In this document: positions 1 through 10,298 of the stretch, piece by piece | Numbering within the stretch: position 1 is the stretch's first letter | Layout: each line of letters starts with the position of its first letter | Source: Haemophilus haemolyticus M19501 | GTDB lineage: Bacteria > Pseudomonadota > Gammaproteobacteria > Enterobacterales > Pasteurellaceae | Length of the DNA: 64,000 nucleotides | Direction: 5' to 3' | Assembly: GCF_000222025.1 (NCBI RefSeq) | Contig: NZ_AFQO01000003.1 | Location: forward strand, 186,001-250,000 | The notes under the pieces: model-generated | The model's input: the letters and a program-made list of their open reading frames with translations, nothing else | Database searches by the model: none | What the model was told of the DNA's origin: nothing | Made by a program: the position numbers and the translations under genes

Positions 1-2
1 GA

Positions 3-344
3 TTAGGTCAGCAAACAGGTTCGACACATGCTTGTGGCTTTTTTGATTTAGAAGGTAATATGCTTGCTATTTTTGAAGATGTGGGTCGTCATGTCGCGCT
101 TGATAAATTACTTGGCTGGCATGCAAAATCAGGCAAGCCTAATGGAATTATTGTCGCTTCGAGTCGTGCAAGTTATGAAATGGTTCAAAAAACTATTTCT
201 TGTGGGGTGGAAATGTTAGTGACGATTTCTGGAGCAACTAATCTTGCCGTGAAAATGGCTGAAGCACATCATTTGACTTTGATTGGCTTTGCAAGAGAAG
301 GCAAAGGGAATATCTATAGTGGAGATGGACGAATTAATAGTTAA
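3..344 (+). CDS. fdhD: Formate dehydrogenase accessory sulfurtransferase FdhD (C-terminal part)
   Basis: The open frame enters from the left edge (frame begins at base 3) and gives the last ~113 residues of an FdhD-family protein, usually ~270 residues. Visible family features are [12 protein letters not shown], then [11 protein letters not shown] and a C-terminal GFAREG segment. FdhD moves sulfur from IscS to the molybdenum cofactor of formate dehydrogenases in the cytoplasm. The N-terminal CxxC cysteines lie outside the window. No formate dehydrogenase gene follows; the next gene is on the other strand. No clear terminator is seen after the stop. Confidence 0.9.
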   Translation, partial: LGQQTGSTHACGFFDLEGNMLAIFEDVGRHVALDKLLGWHAKSGKPNGIIVASSRASYEMVQKTISCGVEMLVTISGATNLAVKMAEAHHLTLIGFAREGKGNIYSGDGRINS

Positions 345-382
345 TATCTGAAGTAACTTTATATACATACGAGATATTTTTT

Positions 383-616
383 CTATTTATTTGTAATCCA
401 ACTAGCTATCGCGATAAAAATAGCAAAGATGCAAAGCCAAATTATGTGGAGTTTTGTACTTTTACGATTGATTTCAGCATTATGCAGCCGTCGTTTTTCT
501 AATTGTTGTTTATAAATTTCTAAATCTGCGTGTTTGAAAGAAAAACCACAATTAGGGCAGTTTTCTGCATTTTCACTAATCTTTTTTCTGCATTCAGGGC
601 ATCGAGTTAAGGCCAT
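383..616 (-). CDS. Small zinc-ribbon protein with C-terminal membrane anchor
   Basis: A 77-residue protein beginning MALTRCPECRKK. Two CxxC knuckles (CPEC and CPNC, 15 residues apart) form a zinc ribbon near the N terminus; a charged, probably helical middle follows, and a single hydrophobic segment (about the last 20 residues) would anchor it in the inner membrane. The ATG at 616 was preferred over one at 634 because the family signature starts immediately after it and AGAGAAA lies just upstream. Function unknown; it could be a small regulator or assembly factor. It is divergent from the CstA-family gene. Confidence 0.6.
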   Translation of the reverse strand: MALTRCPECRKKISENAENCPNCGFSFKHADLEIYKQQLEKRRLHNAEINRKSTKLHIIWLCIFAIFIAIASWITNK

Positions 617-683
617 ATTTTCTCTATAATCCATAAAATTACTTATTTATTAGTATATTAATTGAATTTTTAGATTTTATAAA

Positions 684-699
684 TGTGATATAAGTCACA
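684..699 (+). promoter_or_regulatory. CRP binding site
   Basis: TGTGATATAAGTCACA is a perfect match to the CRP half-sites TGTGA-N6-TCACA. It sits 115 bp before the cstA-type start codon, between two divergent genes, so it could activate the carbon-starvation transporter when cAMP is high. A matching -10 was not confidently placed. Confidence 0.75.
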
Positions 700-813
700 A
701 ATCTATAAAAATCTTTAAATTCAATTTTTGATTTAGAACAATTTGAAATAGAATACCGCAGCTTGTTTAGGGCATACACTAAATATTTTTGTTTATCTTT
801 GAGGAGCCTTTCT

Positions 814-2400
814 ATGCTATGGTTTTTCTTTTGTGTAGCCATTTTGATTCTTGGTTACTTTGTTTATGGAAAAATTATCGAAAAAATCTTTGTGATTAAT
901 CCACAACGTCAGACCCCTGCTTACCAGGTAAATGATGGCGTGGATTATATGCCAATGTCAAAAACCAAAATTTGGTTAATTCAATTATTAAACATTGCTG
1001 GAACTGGTCCTATTTTTGGTCCGATTCTTGGTGCGTTATACGGACCAGTGGCAATGCTTTGGATTGTAATCGGTTGTATTTTTGCCGGTGCAGTGCATGA
1101 CTATTTCTGTGGTATGTTAAGTATCCGTCATGGCGGTGCAACTATGCCATATTTAGCTGGTAAATTCTTAGGTCGTCCTGTAAAAGTATTTATTAACACA
1201 TTGGCACTTGTACTTTTATTATTAGTAGGTGTTGTGTTTGTATCAAGCCCAGCTCAATTAATGGGTACGATTACCATGGACTTATTGGGCGCATCTCAAG
1301 GGGCGTTACAATTAGGTGATGCTGAGGCTGTTCATCATGCAGTTGAAGCCGGTGGTATCAAAGTATGGGGAATGGATAAAGCAACGGTTGTTGCAGTTTG
1401 GACGATTATTATCTTTGCTTATTATATTCTTGCAACCTTACTTCCAGTTGATAAGATTATTGGTCGAATTTATCCACTCTTTGGTGCGTTATTACTCTTT
1501 ATGTCAGTCGGTATGGTATACGGATTAGTTGTTTCACATTTTAGTGCAACAGATCCAATTGAGTTTTTCCGTACAATCAATGCTGATGGCGAGGGTTTAA
1601 CTTGGGCGAAATTTACGCAAAACTTCCAAGTGAAGGGTGATGTTCCAATTTGGCCATTATTGTTCTTAACTATTTCTTGTGGTGCATTATCTGGTTTCCA
1701 TGCAACTCAAACTCCTTTAATGGCGCGTTGTGCTGAAAATGAAAAAGAAGGCCGTTTTATCTTTTATGGTGCAATGATTGCTGAAGGTGTAATTGCGTTA
1801 ATCTGGTGTATGGTTGGGCTTGCATTCTATGAAAACCCACAAGCATTACAAGATGCGATTTCAGCAGGTTCTCCGTCTAAAGTTGTGTATGACAGTTCGT
1901 TACACTTCTTAGGTTTTATCGGTGGTATTTTTGCTGTGTTAGGTGTGGTGGTTTTACCTATTACTTCTGGCGATACCGCATTCCGTGCTGCTCGTTTACA
2001 ATTAGCAGAAATTTTCCATATCGACCAACGTTCATTGCCTAAACGTTTATTAATTGCTGTACCACTATTCGTATTAGGCTATTTCGTTTCAACCATTGAC
2101 TTTAGCGTATTATGGCGTTATTTCACTTGGGCAAACCAAATGACAGCAATGGTAATGTTATGGACTGCAGCAGCATACTTATATCGCTACCATAAATTCC
2201 ACTGGGTTGCGTCTATTCCAGCTTGGTTTATTACAACAGTATGTGCAACTTACTTGTTCTACAACAAAATCGGTTTTGGTTTAGATTATCAACTTTCAGT
2301 TTATCTTGGTTTTGCAACAACAATTGTTTGTATCGTGTTATTCTTCGCTATGCTTAATCCATTAGGCGAGCGTGATGAAGAAGCGTATGTGAATAATTAA
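814..2400 (+). CDS. CstA-family carbon starvation / peptide-type transporter
   Basis: A 528-residue polytopic inner-membrane protein of the CstA family (PF02554), with the typical LLNIAGTGPIFGPILGALYG segment near residue 55 and many hydrophobic helices. E. coli CstA and BtsT are about 700 residues, so this is the shorter family form. Family members import pyruvate or peptides during starvation; the substrate here cannot be read from sequence. The ATG at 814 is chosen over an upstream one at 763 because GAGGAGCC lies 6 bases before it and the first helix starts there. A perfect CRP site upstream suggests catabolite control; a strong terminator follows. Expected to be monocistronic. Confidence 0.85.
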   Translation: MLWFFFCVAILILGYFVYGKIIEKIFVINPQRQTPAYQVNDGVDYMPMSKTKIWLIQLLNIAGTGPIFGPILGALYGPVAMLWIVIGCIFAGAVHDYFCGMLSIRHGGATMPYLAGKFLGRPVKVFINTLALVLLLLVGVVFVSSPAQLMGTITMDLLGASQGALQLGDAEAVHHAVEAGGIKVWGMDKATVVAVWTIIIFAYYILATLLPVDKIIGRIYPLFGALLLFMSVGMVYGLVVSHFSATDPIEFFRTINADGEGLTWAKFTQNFQVKGDVPIWPLLFLTISCGALSGFHATQTPLMARCAENEKEGRFIFYGAMIAEGVIALIWCMVGLAFYENPQALQDAISAGSPSKVVYDSSLHFLGFIGGIFAVLGVVVLPITSGDTAFRAARLQLAEIFHIDQRSLPKRLLIAVPLFVLGYFVSTIDFSVLWRYFTWANQMTAMVMLWTAAAYLYRYHKFHWVASIPAWFITTVCATYLFYNKIGFGLDYQLSVYLGFATTIVCIVLFFAMLNPLGERDEEAYVNN

Positions 2401-2417
2401 TCAAGATAATTTGGTTT

Positions 2418-2457
2418 AAAAAAAGCCGTTTGAGATATTGTCTCAAACGGCTTTTTA
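2418..2457 (+). terminator. Rho-independent terminator of the CstA-family gene
   Basis: Inverted repeat AGCCGTTTGAGA / TCTCAAACGGCT with a 5-base loop, preceded by A-run and followed by CTTTTTA. It closes the transporter transcript and insulates the dcw cluster. Confidence 0.9.
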
Positions 2458-2495
2458 TTTTGATAAAAAAATAGGGGTATTTCAGGGGTAATCGC

Positions 2496-2557
2496 TTGCA
2501 ACTTAAGCAAACAAATTATAAACTTACATGGATGTGGAGAAAAGTGGTGTTTTGTGG
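2496..2557 (+). promoter_or_regulatory. dcw promoter with three 10-bp-spaced GTGG boxes (MraZ operator)
   Basis: TTGCAA (2496) and TATAAA (2517), 15 bases apart, form a candidate promoter. Downstream, GTGG begins at 2534, 2544 and 2554, exactly one helical turn apart. MraZ is known to repress its own operon by binding repeated TGGG/GTGG-type boxes; position and periodicity fit. Assignment is inference from spacing and family knowledge. Confidence 0.6.
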
Positions 2558-2606
2558 AGATTTTTAGAAAAATTTCTCAAAATAAGTTCAATTTTTAAGG
2601 CGTAAT

Positions 2607-3062
2607 ATGTTTCGTGGTGCAACAGCAGTTAATTTAGATTCTAAGGGACGTGTAGCGATCCCAACCCGCTATCGCTCTGAAATTCTTGAAAAGAACCAAG
2701 GGCAAATGGTTTGTACTGTGGATATTCGCCAACCCTGCCTTTTACTTTATCCCCTTGATGAATGGGAAAAAATTGAACAAAAACTTCTCGCACTTTCTAA
2801 CTTTGATCCTACCCAACGCCGTTTGCAACGAGTAATGCTTGGCCATGCCACTGAATGTGAGATGGATGCTCAGGGCCGTATTTTGCTTAGTGGACCATTA
2901 CGTCAACATGCAAAATTAGAAAAAGGTTTAATGTTGGTTGGGCAACTTAATAAATTTGAAATTTGGAGTGCTGTAGAATGGCATGCCCAAATTGAAGAAG
3001 ATATGGAAATTGGTTCAAGTGCAGACTTTGTGTCTGAGGCTTTGAAAGATTTCTCATTATAG
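2607..3062 (+). CDS. mraZ: Transcriptional regulator MraZ
   Basis: A 151-residue double SpoVT-AbrB-fold protein, the usual MraZ length. The N-terminal copy starts [16 protein letters not shown] and the second carries the related [12 protein letters not shown], both with the DxxGR signature. MraZ forms ring oligomers, binds repeats in its own promoter and tunes the dcw cluster. It is the first gene of the cluster, 37 bp ahead of rsmH. The GTGG boxes at 2534-2557 are the presumed operator. Confidence 0.97.
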   Translation: MFRGATAVNLDSKGRVAIPTRYRSEILEKNQGQMVCTVDIRQPCLLLYPLDEWEKIEQKLLALSNFDPTQRRLQRVMLGHATECEMDAQGRILLSGPLRQHAKLEKGLMLVGQLNKFEIWSAVEWHAQIEEDMEIGSSADFVSEALKDFSL

Positions 3063-3099
3063 AAAATGATTCACCGTTTTTTACTTTTATATTGTATTT

Positions 3100-4065
3100 A
3101 TGGATATCGAAAATTCCTTTTCTTCACCTGAACATATCACAGTTTTACTTCACGAAGCCGTGAATGGCTTGGCATTGAAGGAAAATGGAATTTATATTGA
3201 CGGTACTTTTGGTCGTGGTGGACATTCTCGTTTAATCCTTTCTAAATTATCCCCAAATGGTCGTCTCATTGGCGTTGACCGAGATCCTAGAGCAATTGCT
3301 GAATCTCAAAAAATTCAAGACTCACGTTTTCAGATTGAACACAACAGCTTTTCCCATATTCCTGAAATTTGTGAAAAATTAAATTTGGTTGGCAAAATTG
3401 ATGGTATTTTGCTTGATCTTGGCGTGTCATCCCCACAGCTTGATGAAGCAGAGCGTGGTTTTAGTTTTATGAAAGATGGCCCACTTGATATGCGTATGGA
3501 CACGACTCAAGGTTTGTCAGCAGCAGAATGGTTAAAACAAGTATCGGTTGAGGATTTAACTTGGGTTTTGAAAACTTTTGGCGAAGAGCGTTTCGCTAAA
3601 CGTATTGCCACTGCTATTGTTGATTACAACAAAAGTGCGGCTAAAAATGGCACCGAATTTTTATCGCGTACTAGTCAATTAGCTGAACTTATTTCACAAG
3701 CGGTACCTTTCAAAGATAAACATAAACATCCTGCGACTCGTAGTTTCCAAGCTATTCGTATTTTTATCAATGCAGAATTAGATGAATTGGAAAGTGTACT
3801 CAATTCTGCTTTAGACATGCTAGCGCCAGAAGGCCGTTTATCAATCATTAGTTTCCATTCTTTAGAAGATAGAATGGTGAAACATTTTATGAAAAAACAA
3901 AGTAAAGGTGAGGATATCCCTAAAGGTTTGCCATTGAGAGAAGACCAAATTCAACGTAATCAAAAATTAAAAACTATTGGTAAAGCAATTCAACCAAGTG
4001 ATGCAGAAATTCAAGCAAATCCTCGTTCAAGAAGTGCGGTATTACGTGTAGCGGAGAGAATTTAG
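3100..4065 (+). CDS. rsmH: 16S rRNA (cytosine1402-N4)-methyltransferase RsmH
   Basis: A 321-residue SAM-dependent methyltransferase that modifies C1402 in the ribosomal P site. Visible signatures are [13 protein letters not shown], the SAM loop [10 protein letters not shown] near residue 34, [11 protein letters not shown] and SFHSLEDR near the C terminus. Its stop at 4063-4065 lies right at the ftsL start, so translation is probably coupled. Standard second gene of the dcw cluster (formerly mraW). Confidence 0.97.
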   Translation: MDIENSFSSPEHITVLLHEAVNGLALKENGIYIDGTFGRGGHSRLILSKLSPNGRLIGVDRDPRAIAESQKIQDSRFQIEHNSFSHIPEICEKLNLVGKIDGILLDLGVSSPQLDEAERGFSFMKDGPLDMRMDTTQGLSAAEWLKQVSVEDLTWVLKTFGEERFAKRIATAIVDYNKSAAKNGTEFLSRTSQLAELISQAVPFKDKHKHPATRSFQAIRIFINAELDELESVLNSALDMLAPEGRLSIISFHSLEDRMVKHFMKKQSKGEDIPKGLPLREDQIQRNQKLKTIGKAIQPSDAEIQANPRSRSAVLRVAERI

Positions 4066-4067
4066 TG

Positions 4068-4391
4068 ATGTCTGAAAATAATAAACCTCGTTATCCGTTA
4101 CAGCAGATTTTGGTTGAAGATCTATTTTCTTCAAATAAATTGATTGTGTTGTTATTGGTTGCGATTTTGATTTCATCAATGGGCGTGATTTGGGTAACTC
4201 ATCAGACTCGTCGATTAATTTCTGAAAATGGTCAATTGATTTTACAGCGCCAAGCGCTTGAAAGTGAATATCGAAATTTGCAAGTACAAGAAGCAACAGA
4301 GGGAGATAGTACTCGAGTAGAGTCTATTGCTGTTGGCACCTTAAAAATGAAAACATTATCCCCAGAACAAGAAGTTGAAATTAGAGAATAA
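4068..4391 (+). CDS. ftsL: Cell division protein FtsL
   Basis: A 107-residue bitopic membrane protein: short cytoplasmic tail, one transmembrane helix around residues 27-45, then a periplasmic leucine-zipper-type coiled coil ([17 protein letters not shown]-like region). FtsL joins FtsB and FtsQ and signals FtsW-FtsI. The ATG at 4068 is chosen; a GTG at 4065 that overlaps the rsmH stop is possible. GGAGAG at 4053-4058 serves as ribosome binding site. Sequence is weakly conserved in the family; position before ftsI is decisive. Confidence 0.93.
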   Translation: MSENNKPRYPLQQILVEDLFSSNKLIVLLLVAILISSMGVIWVTHQTRRLISENGQLILQRQALESEYRNLQVQEATEGDSTRVESIAVGTLKMKTLSPEQEVEIRE

Positions 4392-4403
4392 TAGGTAGAA
4401 AAG

Positions 4404-6236
4404 ATGGTTAAGTTCAATTCTTCTCGTAAATCAGGTAAAGCAAAAAAAACAATTAGAAAATTGACCACACCTGAAACCGTAAAACATAACAAACAGAAAA
4501 TTGTGTTTGAAAAATGTTTTATGCGTGTTCGTTATGGAGTTTCTGCTTTTTTTATTTTGGCTGGTTTATGTGCTTTAGTTGCTCGTGCGGCTTATGTGCA
4601 GTCTGTTGATTCGAGTACCTTATCTGGAGAGGCTGATAAACGTTCTTTGCGTAAAGATGAAGTGTTATCTGTGCGTGGTTCAATTTTAGATCGTAATGGT
4701 CAGCTTTTATCTGTGAGTGTCCCGATGAATGCTGTGGTTGCAGATCCGAAAACCATGTTAAAAGAAAATGCACTTGCGGATAAAGAACGGATTACTGCGT
4801 TGGCTCAAGAATTGGGTATGAGCGAAAATGATTTGGTGAAAAAAATCGAGAAGAATTCCAAATCAGGTTATTTGTATTTGGCTCGTCAAGTAGAATCGAA
4901 CAAAGCAGATTATATTCGTAAACTTAAGATTAAAGGTGTTAATTTAGAGACTGAGCATCGTCGTTTTTATCCTCGCGTAGAAGAGGCTGCACATGTGGTG
5001 GGCTATACCGATATTGATGGAAACGGTATTGAGGGCATTGAGAAAAGCTTTAATTCCATGCTTGTGGGTAAAGATGGTTCACGTACTGTTCGTAAAGATA
5101 AACGCGGAAATATTGTTGAACATATTGCGGATGAGAAAAAATATGATGCGCAAGATGTCACCTTAAGTATCGATGAAAAATTACAATCCATGGTATATCG
5201 TGAGATTAAAAAGGCGGTGTCTGATAATAATGCTGAGTCTGGTACTGCAGTATTAGTCGATGTTCGAACTGGTGAAGTGTTGGCTATGGCTACTGCCCCA
5301 TCTTATAATCCAAACAATCGTGTGGGTGTGAAATCCGAGTTAATGCGTAACCGTGCAATCACCGACACGTTTGAGCCAGGTTCTACTGTAAAACCTTTCG
5401 TGGTTTTAACCGCACTTCAACGCGGAGTAGTGCGTCGTGATGAAATCATCAACACGGGATCATTCACAGTTAGTGGCAAAGAAATTGTGGACGTTGCACC
5501 TCGCGCACAACAAACTTTAGATGAGATTTTAATTAATTCTAGTAACCGTGGTGTGAGTCGCCTTGCATTGCGTATGCCACCTAGTGCATTGATGGAAACT
5601 TATCAAAATGCAGGTTTAAGTAAACCGACAGATTTAGGCTTGATCGGTGAACAAGTTGGGATTTTGAACGCAAACCGTAAACGCTGGGCAGATATTGAAC
5701 GTGCAACAGTCGCTTATGGTTACGGTATTACTGCGACACCTTTACAAGTTGCTCGTGCCTATGCAACCCTTGGTAGTTTCGGTGTTTATCGCCCGCTTTC
5801 TATCACTAAAGTTGATCCGCCAGTTATTGGGAAACGGGTTTTCTCTGAAAAAATAACTAAAGATATTGTGGGAATTTTAGAGAAAGTCGCAATTAAAAAT
5901 AAACGCGCAATGGTGGAAGGCTACCGCGTCGGCGTGAAAACGGGTACGGCACGTAAGATTGAAAATGGACATTATGTAAAGAAATATGTGGCATTTACTG
6001 CGGGTATTGCACCAATTAGTGACCCTCGTTATGCTTTAGTGATTTTGATCAATGATCCAAAAGCAGGTGAATATTATGGTGGTGCAGTTTCTGCGCCAGT
6101 ATTCTCTAGTATCATGGGCTATGCTTTGCGTGCAAATGCTATTCCACAAGATGCTGAACCCGCTGAAAAAACAGCAACGAAAAGCGCGAAACGTATCGTA
6201 TATGTTGGTGATCACAAGAATCAAAAAGTGAATTAA
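4404..6236 (+). CDS. ftsI: Penicillin-binding protein 3, septal transpeptidase FtsI
   Basis: A 610-residue class B PBP: one N-terminal membrane helix (about residues 45-65), a pedestal domain, then the transpeptidase domain with STVK (catalytic Ser327), SSN (379-381) and KTG (512-514). It cross-links septal peptidoglycan with FtsW. By codon count from 4404, the residues at positions linked to beta-lactam resistance are Asn350, Ile377, Val449, Lys526, Ile547 and Ser569, while Ser385, Leu389, Ala502 and Arg517 are unchanged. Lys526 (AAG at 5979) next to the KTG motif is the hallmark of reduced ampicillin susceptibility without beta-lactamase. See findings. Confidence 0.98.
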   Translation: MVKFNSSRKSGKAKKTIRKLTTPETVKHNKQKIVFEKCFMRVRYGVSAFFILAGLCALVARAAYVQSVDSSTLSGEADKRSLRKDEVLSVRGSILDRNGQLLSVSVPMNAVVADPKTMLKENALADKERITALAQELGMSENDLVKKIEKNSKSGYLYLARQVESNKADYIRKLKIKGVNLETEHRRFYPRVEEAAHVVGYTDIDGNGIEGIEKSFNSMLVGKDGSRTVRKDKRGNIVEHIADEKKYDAQDVTLSIDEKLQSMVYREIKKAVSDNNAESGTAVLVDVRTGEVLAMATAPSYNPNNRVGVKSELMRNRAITDTFEPGSTVKPFVVLTALQRGVVRRDEIINTGSFTVSGKEIVDVAPRAQQTLDEILINSSNRGVSRLALRMPPSALMETYQNAGLSKPTDLGLIGEQVGILNANRKRWADIERATVAYGYGITATPLQVARAYATLGSFGVYRPLSITKVDPPVIGKRVFSEKITKDIVGILEKVAIKNKRAMVEGYRVGVKTGTARKIENGHYVKKYVAFTAGIAPISDPRYALVILINDPKAGEYYGGAVSAPVFSSIMGYALRANAIPQDAEPAEKTATKSAKRIVYVGDHKNQKVN

Positions 6237-6245
6237 GGAAAAACT

Positions 6246-7712
6246 ATGAAAAAACTCACCGCACTTTTTAATTTGCCTGAATTAAAGAATGATATAGAAC
6301 TCCATAATATGGTGTTGGATAGCCGTAAAGTTAAAGCGGGAGATCTTTTTGTGGCGATAAAAGGTCATCAGGTCGATGGAAATCAATTTATTGATTCTGC
6401 TATTGATTCGGGTGCGAGTACGGTGGTTTCTGAGACAGAATTATCTAGCGAGCATTTAACAGTAACGTTTATTCGGAATGTACCAGTAGTAAAGTTTTAT
6501 CAACTTGCACGCCATCTTTCGTCTTTGGCGGATATTTTCTATGATTCGCCTTCTAAAAAATTAACGCTTGTTGGTGTCACGGGGACAAATGGTAAAACCA
6601 CTATTTCTCAATTATTAGCACAATGGGTGGAATTATTAGGTCATCGTGCGGCTGTGATGGGAACCATTGGTAATGGTCTTTTAGGTCAAGTGGTAGAAGC
6701 CAAAAATACAACTGGTTCAGCTGTGGAAATTCAATCATCACTTTTCAGTTTTAAGCAAGCAGGCGCAGATTTTGCTTCTATTGAAGTTTCATCGCATGGT
6801 TTGGCACAACATCGCGTGGAGGCGCTGCGTTTTAAAGCAGGGATTTTTACCAACTTAACGCGTGATCATTTAGATTATCACCAGACCATGGAAAATTATG
6901 CTTCCGCTAAAAAACGTTTGTTCACCGAATTAGATACGCAAATTAAAGTGATTAACGCTGATGATGAGATTGGATGCCAATGGTTAAGTGAATTGCCTGA
7001 TGCTATTGCGGTAAGTACGAGCCCTGATTTCCAATCAAACTCACATCAATGGATGAAGGCAACAAATATCCACTATCATGCTAAAGGTGCTGATATTACC
7101 TTTGAATCTAGCTGGGGTAATGGCGTATTGCATAGTCCATTAATCGGTGCTTTCAATGTAAGCAATTTGTTATTAGTGATGACGACATTATTATCGTTTG
7201 GTTACCCATTGGAAAATTTACTCGCTACGGCGAAATCTTTGAAAGGAGTATGTGGAAGAATGGAAATGATTCAATATCCAAATAAACCAACAGTTATTGT
7301 AGATTATGCGCATACACCTGATGCACTAGAAAAAGCCTTGATGGCAGCGCGTGAACATTGCCAAGGTGAGTTATGGTGTATTTTTGGCTGTGGTGGAGAC
7401 CGCGATAGAGGTAAACGTCCATTAATGGCACAAGTTGCAGAACAGTTTGCTGAAAAGGTGATTGTGACAAAAGATAATCCTAGAACAGAATCACAAAGCC
7501 AAATTGAATCAGATATTGTCGCTGGCTTTAAAAATATGGATAAAGTAGGCATTATTCCTGATCGTGAACAGGCTATTCAGTTTGCGATTGAAAGTGCGGT
7601 TGAAAATGATGTGATTTTAATTGCTGGCAAAGGTCATGAAAATTATCAAATTATTGGCACTGAAATCGTACATTTTTCCGATCAAGAAATTGCCCATGAT
7701 TTTTTAAAATAA
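6246..7712 (+). CDS. murE: UDP-MurNAc-tripeptide synthetase MurE (meso-DAP-adding)
   Basis: A 488-residue Mur ligase. The ATP loop [10 protein letters not shown] lies near residue 114, and DNPRTE near residue 411 is the motif that selects meso-diaminopimelate rather than lysine. It adds meso-DAP to UDP-MurNAc-L-Ala-D-Glu in the cytoplasm. Nine bases separate it from ftsI, and AAGGA precedes the ATG. A USS copy lies in the first codons (complement strand, near 6258). Confidence 0.98.
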   Translation: MKKLTALFNLPELKNDIELHNMVLDSRKVKAGDLFVAIKGHQVDGNQFIDSAIDSGASTVVSETELSSEHLTVTFIRNVPVVKFYQLARHLSSLADIFYDSPSKKLTLVGVTGTNGKTTISQLLAQWVELLGHRAAVMGTIGNGLLGQVVEAKNTTGSAVEIQSSLFSFKQAGADFASIEVSSHGLAQHRVEALRFKAGIFTNLTRDHLDYHQTMENYASAKKRLFTELDTQIKVINADDEIGCQWLSELPDAIAVSTSPDFQSNSHQWMKATNIHYHAKGADITFESSWGNGVLHSPLIGAFNVSNLLLVMTTLLSFGYPLENLLATAKSLKGVCGRMEMIQYPNKPTVIVDYAHTPDALEKALMAAREHCQGELWCIFGCGGDRDRGKRPLMAQVAEQFAEKVIVTKDNPRTESQSQIESDIVAGFKNMDKVGIIPDREQAIQFAIESAVENDVILIAGKGHENYQIIGTEIVHFSDQEIAHDFLK

Positions 7713-7725
7713 TAACAATTAAATT

Positions 7726-9099
7726 ATGATTAAACTCTCTACTGAACAATTACCACAGATTCTTCAAGCTAAATTAATTGGCGATAAAAATGTGCAAGTT
7801 GAAGAAATTAATACAGATACCCGGAAAAGCGTATCAAATAGTTTATTTTTTGCGTTGAAAGGTGAAAAGTTTGATGCTCACCAATATCTTGAACAAGCGG
7901 TAGCAGAAGGTGCGGTAGCCGTTGTTGTTCAGCAAGAAAATTCTTCCATTTCTGTTCCACAACTGGTGGTTAAGGATACTCGAATTGCTTTGGGCGAACT
8001 TGCAAAATGGTTACGCGAGAAAATTAATCCGCGTACTGTCGCGATGACTGGGTCTTCTGGTAAAACCACCGTGAAAGAAATGACGGCGAGTATTTTGCAA
8101 CATACTGCTGGTGATTCAGACGCGGTACTTTTTACCAATGGAAATTTTAATAACGATATTGGTGTGCCCTTAACCCTTCTTCGCTTAACAGAAAAACATC
8201 GTTTCGCTGTGATTGAACTTGGTGCCAATCATCAAGGTGAAATTGATTACACTACAAAATTAGCTCAACCTGATGCCGCATTGATTAATAATATTGCGCC
8301 CGCGCATTTAGAGGGCTTTGGTTCTTTAGAGGGCGTAGCTCAAGCTAAAGGTGAAATTTATCGTGGTTTAACATCGAATGGTGTGGCGATTATTAATGCA
8401 GAACATGATCATTTAAATGTTTGGCAAAAAGAAATCGGTGAACATGAGATTCAATATTTCAACGGTAAAGATTATTCTGCAAAAAATATTCATCATACTG
8501 ATCAAGGTTCCACTTTTACACTTATTTCCCCACAAGGTGAAATTGAGATTAACTTACCTTACCTTGGTGAACATAATGTAAAAAATGCCTTGGCAGCGAC
8601 CGCACTTGCAATGAATGTAGGTGCCACTCTTACAGATGTAAAAACTGGATTAGAACAACGTTCACAAGTGAAAGGACGTTTATTCCCCATTCAAGTAACG
8701 CCTAATTTATTGCTGTTAGATGATACTTATAATGCGAATAAAGATTCTCTCTGTGCTGCCATTGATGTTTTAAAAAGTTATGATGCTTTCCGTATTTTGT
8801 GTGTCGGCGATATGAAAGAGTTAGGCGAAAACTCTCTCGCTATTCATTGTGAAGTAGGACAACATGCTAATTCGGCAAATTTAGATTTCGTTTGTTCTTA
8901 TGGCAATGAAAGTGCGGTTATTTCTGAGTCTGTTTCGGGTAAGCATTTTACTGATAAGGTGGAAATGGTTGATTTTCTTGTGCCATTGATTGAAACCCAA
9001 TTACAACAAAATAATAAAGTCGTGGTGCTAGGAAAAGGCTCTCGCTCAATGAAAATAGAAGATGTGATTTATTCATTAAAGGATAAAATTAAATGTTAG
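7726..9099 (+). CDS. murF: UDP-MurNAc-tripeptide:D-Ala-D-Ala ligase MurF
   Basis: A 457-residue Mur ligase with the ATP loop MTGSSGKTT near residue 106 and the Mur signature [10 protein letters not shown]. It adds D-Ala-D-Ala, completing UDP-MurNAc-pentapeptide in the cytoplasm. Its last codons overlap the mraY start by 7 bases, a sign of coupled translation. Length and gene order are standard for the cluster. Confidence 0.98.
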   Translation: MIKLSTEQLPQILQAKLIGDKNVQVEEINTDTRKSVSNSLFFALKGEKFDAHQYLEQAVAEGAVAVVVQQENSSISVPQLVVKDTRIALGELAKWLREKINPRTVAMTGSSGKTTVKEMTASILQHTAGDSDAVLFTNGNFNNDIGVPLTLLRLTEKHRFAVIELGANHQGEIDYTTKLAQPDAALINNIAPAHLEGFGSLEGVAQAKGEIYRGLTSNGVAIINAEHDHLNVWQKEIGEHEIQYFNGKDYSAKNIHHTDQGSTFTLISPQGEIEINLPYLGEHNVKNALAATALAMNVGATLTDVKTGLEQRSQVKGRLFPIQVTPNLLLLDDTYNANKDSLCAAIDVLKSYDAFRILCVGDMKELGENSLAIHCEVGQHANSANLDFVCSYGNESAVISESVSGKHFTDKVEMVDFLVPLIETQLQQNNKVVVLGKGSRSMKIEDVIYSLKDKIKC

Positions 9100-10175
9100 T
9101 CTGGCTTGCTGAATATCTTGTTCGTTATGAAACCGCGTTTAATGCGATTTCTTATATTACCGTCCGTGCAATTCTTGCGTTATTAACCGCACTTTTTATC
9201 TCACTTTGGATTGGTCCAAAAGTGATCAAACGTCTACAGATCTTAAAATTTGGCCAAGAAGTACGAAATGATGGTCCTGAAAGCCACTTTGCAAAAAAAG
9301 GCACACCTACTATGGGCGGTGTGATGATTTTATTCTCTATTGGCGTAAGTACGTTATTATGGGCAAATCTCGCGAATCCTTATATTTGGGTTTGCTTATT
9401 TGTATTATTTGGATACGGTGCAATTGGTTTTGTGGATGATTTCCGCAAAATTACTCGTAAAAACACGGATGGTTTGATTGCTCGTTGGAAATATTTTTGG
9501 ATGTCTGTTGTGGCATTAGTGGCAATCCTTTGGCTTTATTGGCTTGGCCACGACACTGATGCAACTCGTTTAGTGATTCCATTCTTTAAAGACATTATGC
9601 CTCAATTAGGTTTGTTCTATATTGTGTTGTCTTACTTTGTGATTGTTGGAACCGGTAATGCGGTGAATTTAACAGATGGTTTGGATGGATTGGCGATTAT
9701 GCCAACAGCGCTTGTTGCAGGCGCATTTGCGTTAATTGCATGGGCAACGGGTAATGTGAATTTCGCAGAATACTTACACATTCCATACATTAAATATAGT
9801 TCAGAGGTGGTTGTGTTCTGTACCGCCATTGTTGGTGCTGGGTTAGGGTTCTTATGGTTCAATACTTATCCCGCACAAGTCTTTATGGGCGATGTAGGTT
9901 CCCTTGCGTTAGGTGGCGCACTTGGTGTCGTGGCGATTCTAGTTCGTCAGGAGTTTTTACTTGTGATAATGGGCGGGGTATTTGTTGTTGAAGCGCTCTC
10001 TGTTATTTTGCAAGTGGGCTCTTATAAGTTGCGTAAACAACGCATTTTTAGAATGGCACCAATTCACCACCATTTTGAATTGAAGGGATGGCCAGAGCCA
10101 AGAGTGATTATTCGGTTTTGGATTATTTCCTTAATGTTGGTGTTGATGGGATTGGTCACCTTGAAGTTGCGTTAA
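9093..10175 (+). CDS. mraY: Phospho-MurNAc-pentapeptide transferase MraY
   Basis: A 360-residue inner-membrane enzyme with about ten helices. It couples UDP-MurNAc-pentapeptide to undecaprenyl phosphate, giving lipid I. Conserved catalytic pieces are visible: [19 protein letters not shown], the [12 protein letters not shown] loop and the APIHHHFE histidine motif near the C terminus. It overlaps murF by 7 bases. A terminator-like hairpin follows in the gap before murD. Confidence 0.98.
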   Translation: MLVWLAEYLVRYETAFNAISYITVRAILALLTALFISLWIGPKVIKRLQILKFGQEVRNDGPESHFAKKGTPTMGGVMILFSIGVSTLLWANLANPYIWVCLFVLFGYGAIGFVDDFRKITRKNTDGLIARWKYFWMSVVALVAILWLYWLGHDTDATRLVIPFFKDIMPQLGLFYIVLSYFVIVGTGNAVNLTDGLDGLAIMPTALVAGAFALIAWATGNVNFAEYLHIPYIKYSSEVVVFCTAIVGAGLGFLWFNTYPAQVFMGDVGSLALGGALGVVAILVRQEFLLVIMGGVFVVEALSVILQVGSYKLRKQRIFRMAPIHHHFELKGWPEPRVIIRFWIISLMLVLMGLVTLKLR

Positions 10176-10186
10176 TAAATATAGCT

Positions 10187-10225
10187 AGGCTCGCTCTTTC
10201 AGTTTTTGAAAGGGCGACCTTTTTT
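10187..10225 (+). terminator. Terminator-like hairpin inside the dcw cluster
   Basis: Between mraY and murD (a 123-bp gap, long for this cluster) the arms at 10187-10201 and 10207-10220 pair over 14 base pairs with one bulged C, followed directly by a run of T. It has the form of an intrinsic terminator or attenuator, yet the cluster continues in the same direction. It may set the ratio of upstream to downstream genes. Confidence 0.65.
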
Positions 10226-10298
10226 ACGTTAGTAAAGGAAATTTATATTTCCATCAATAATATAATTTTAAAATTTATAGCAATTAAGAAGAAAGAAA

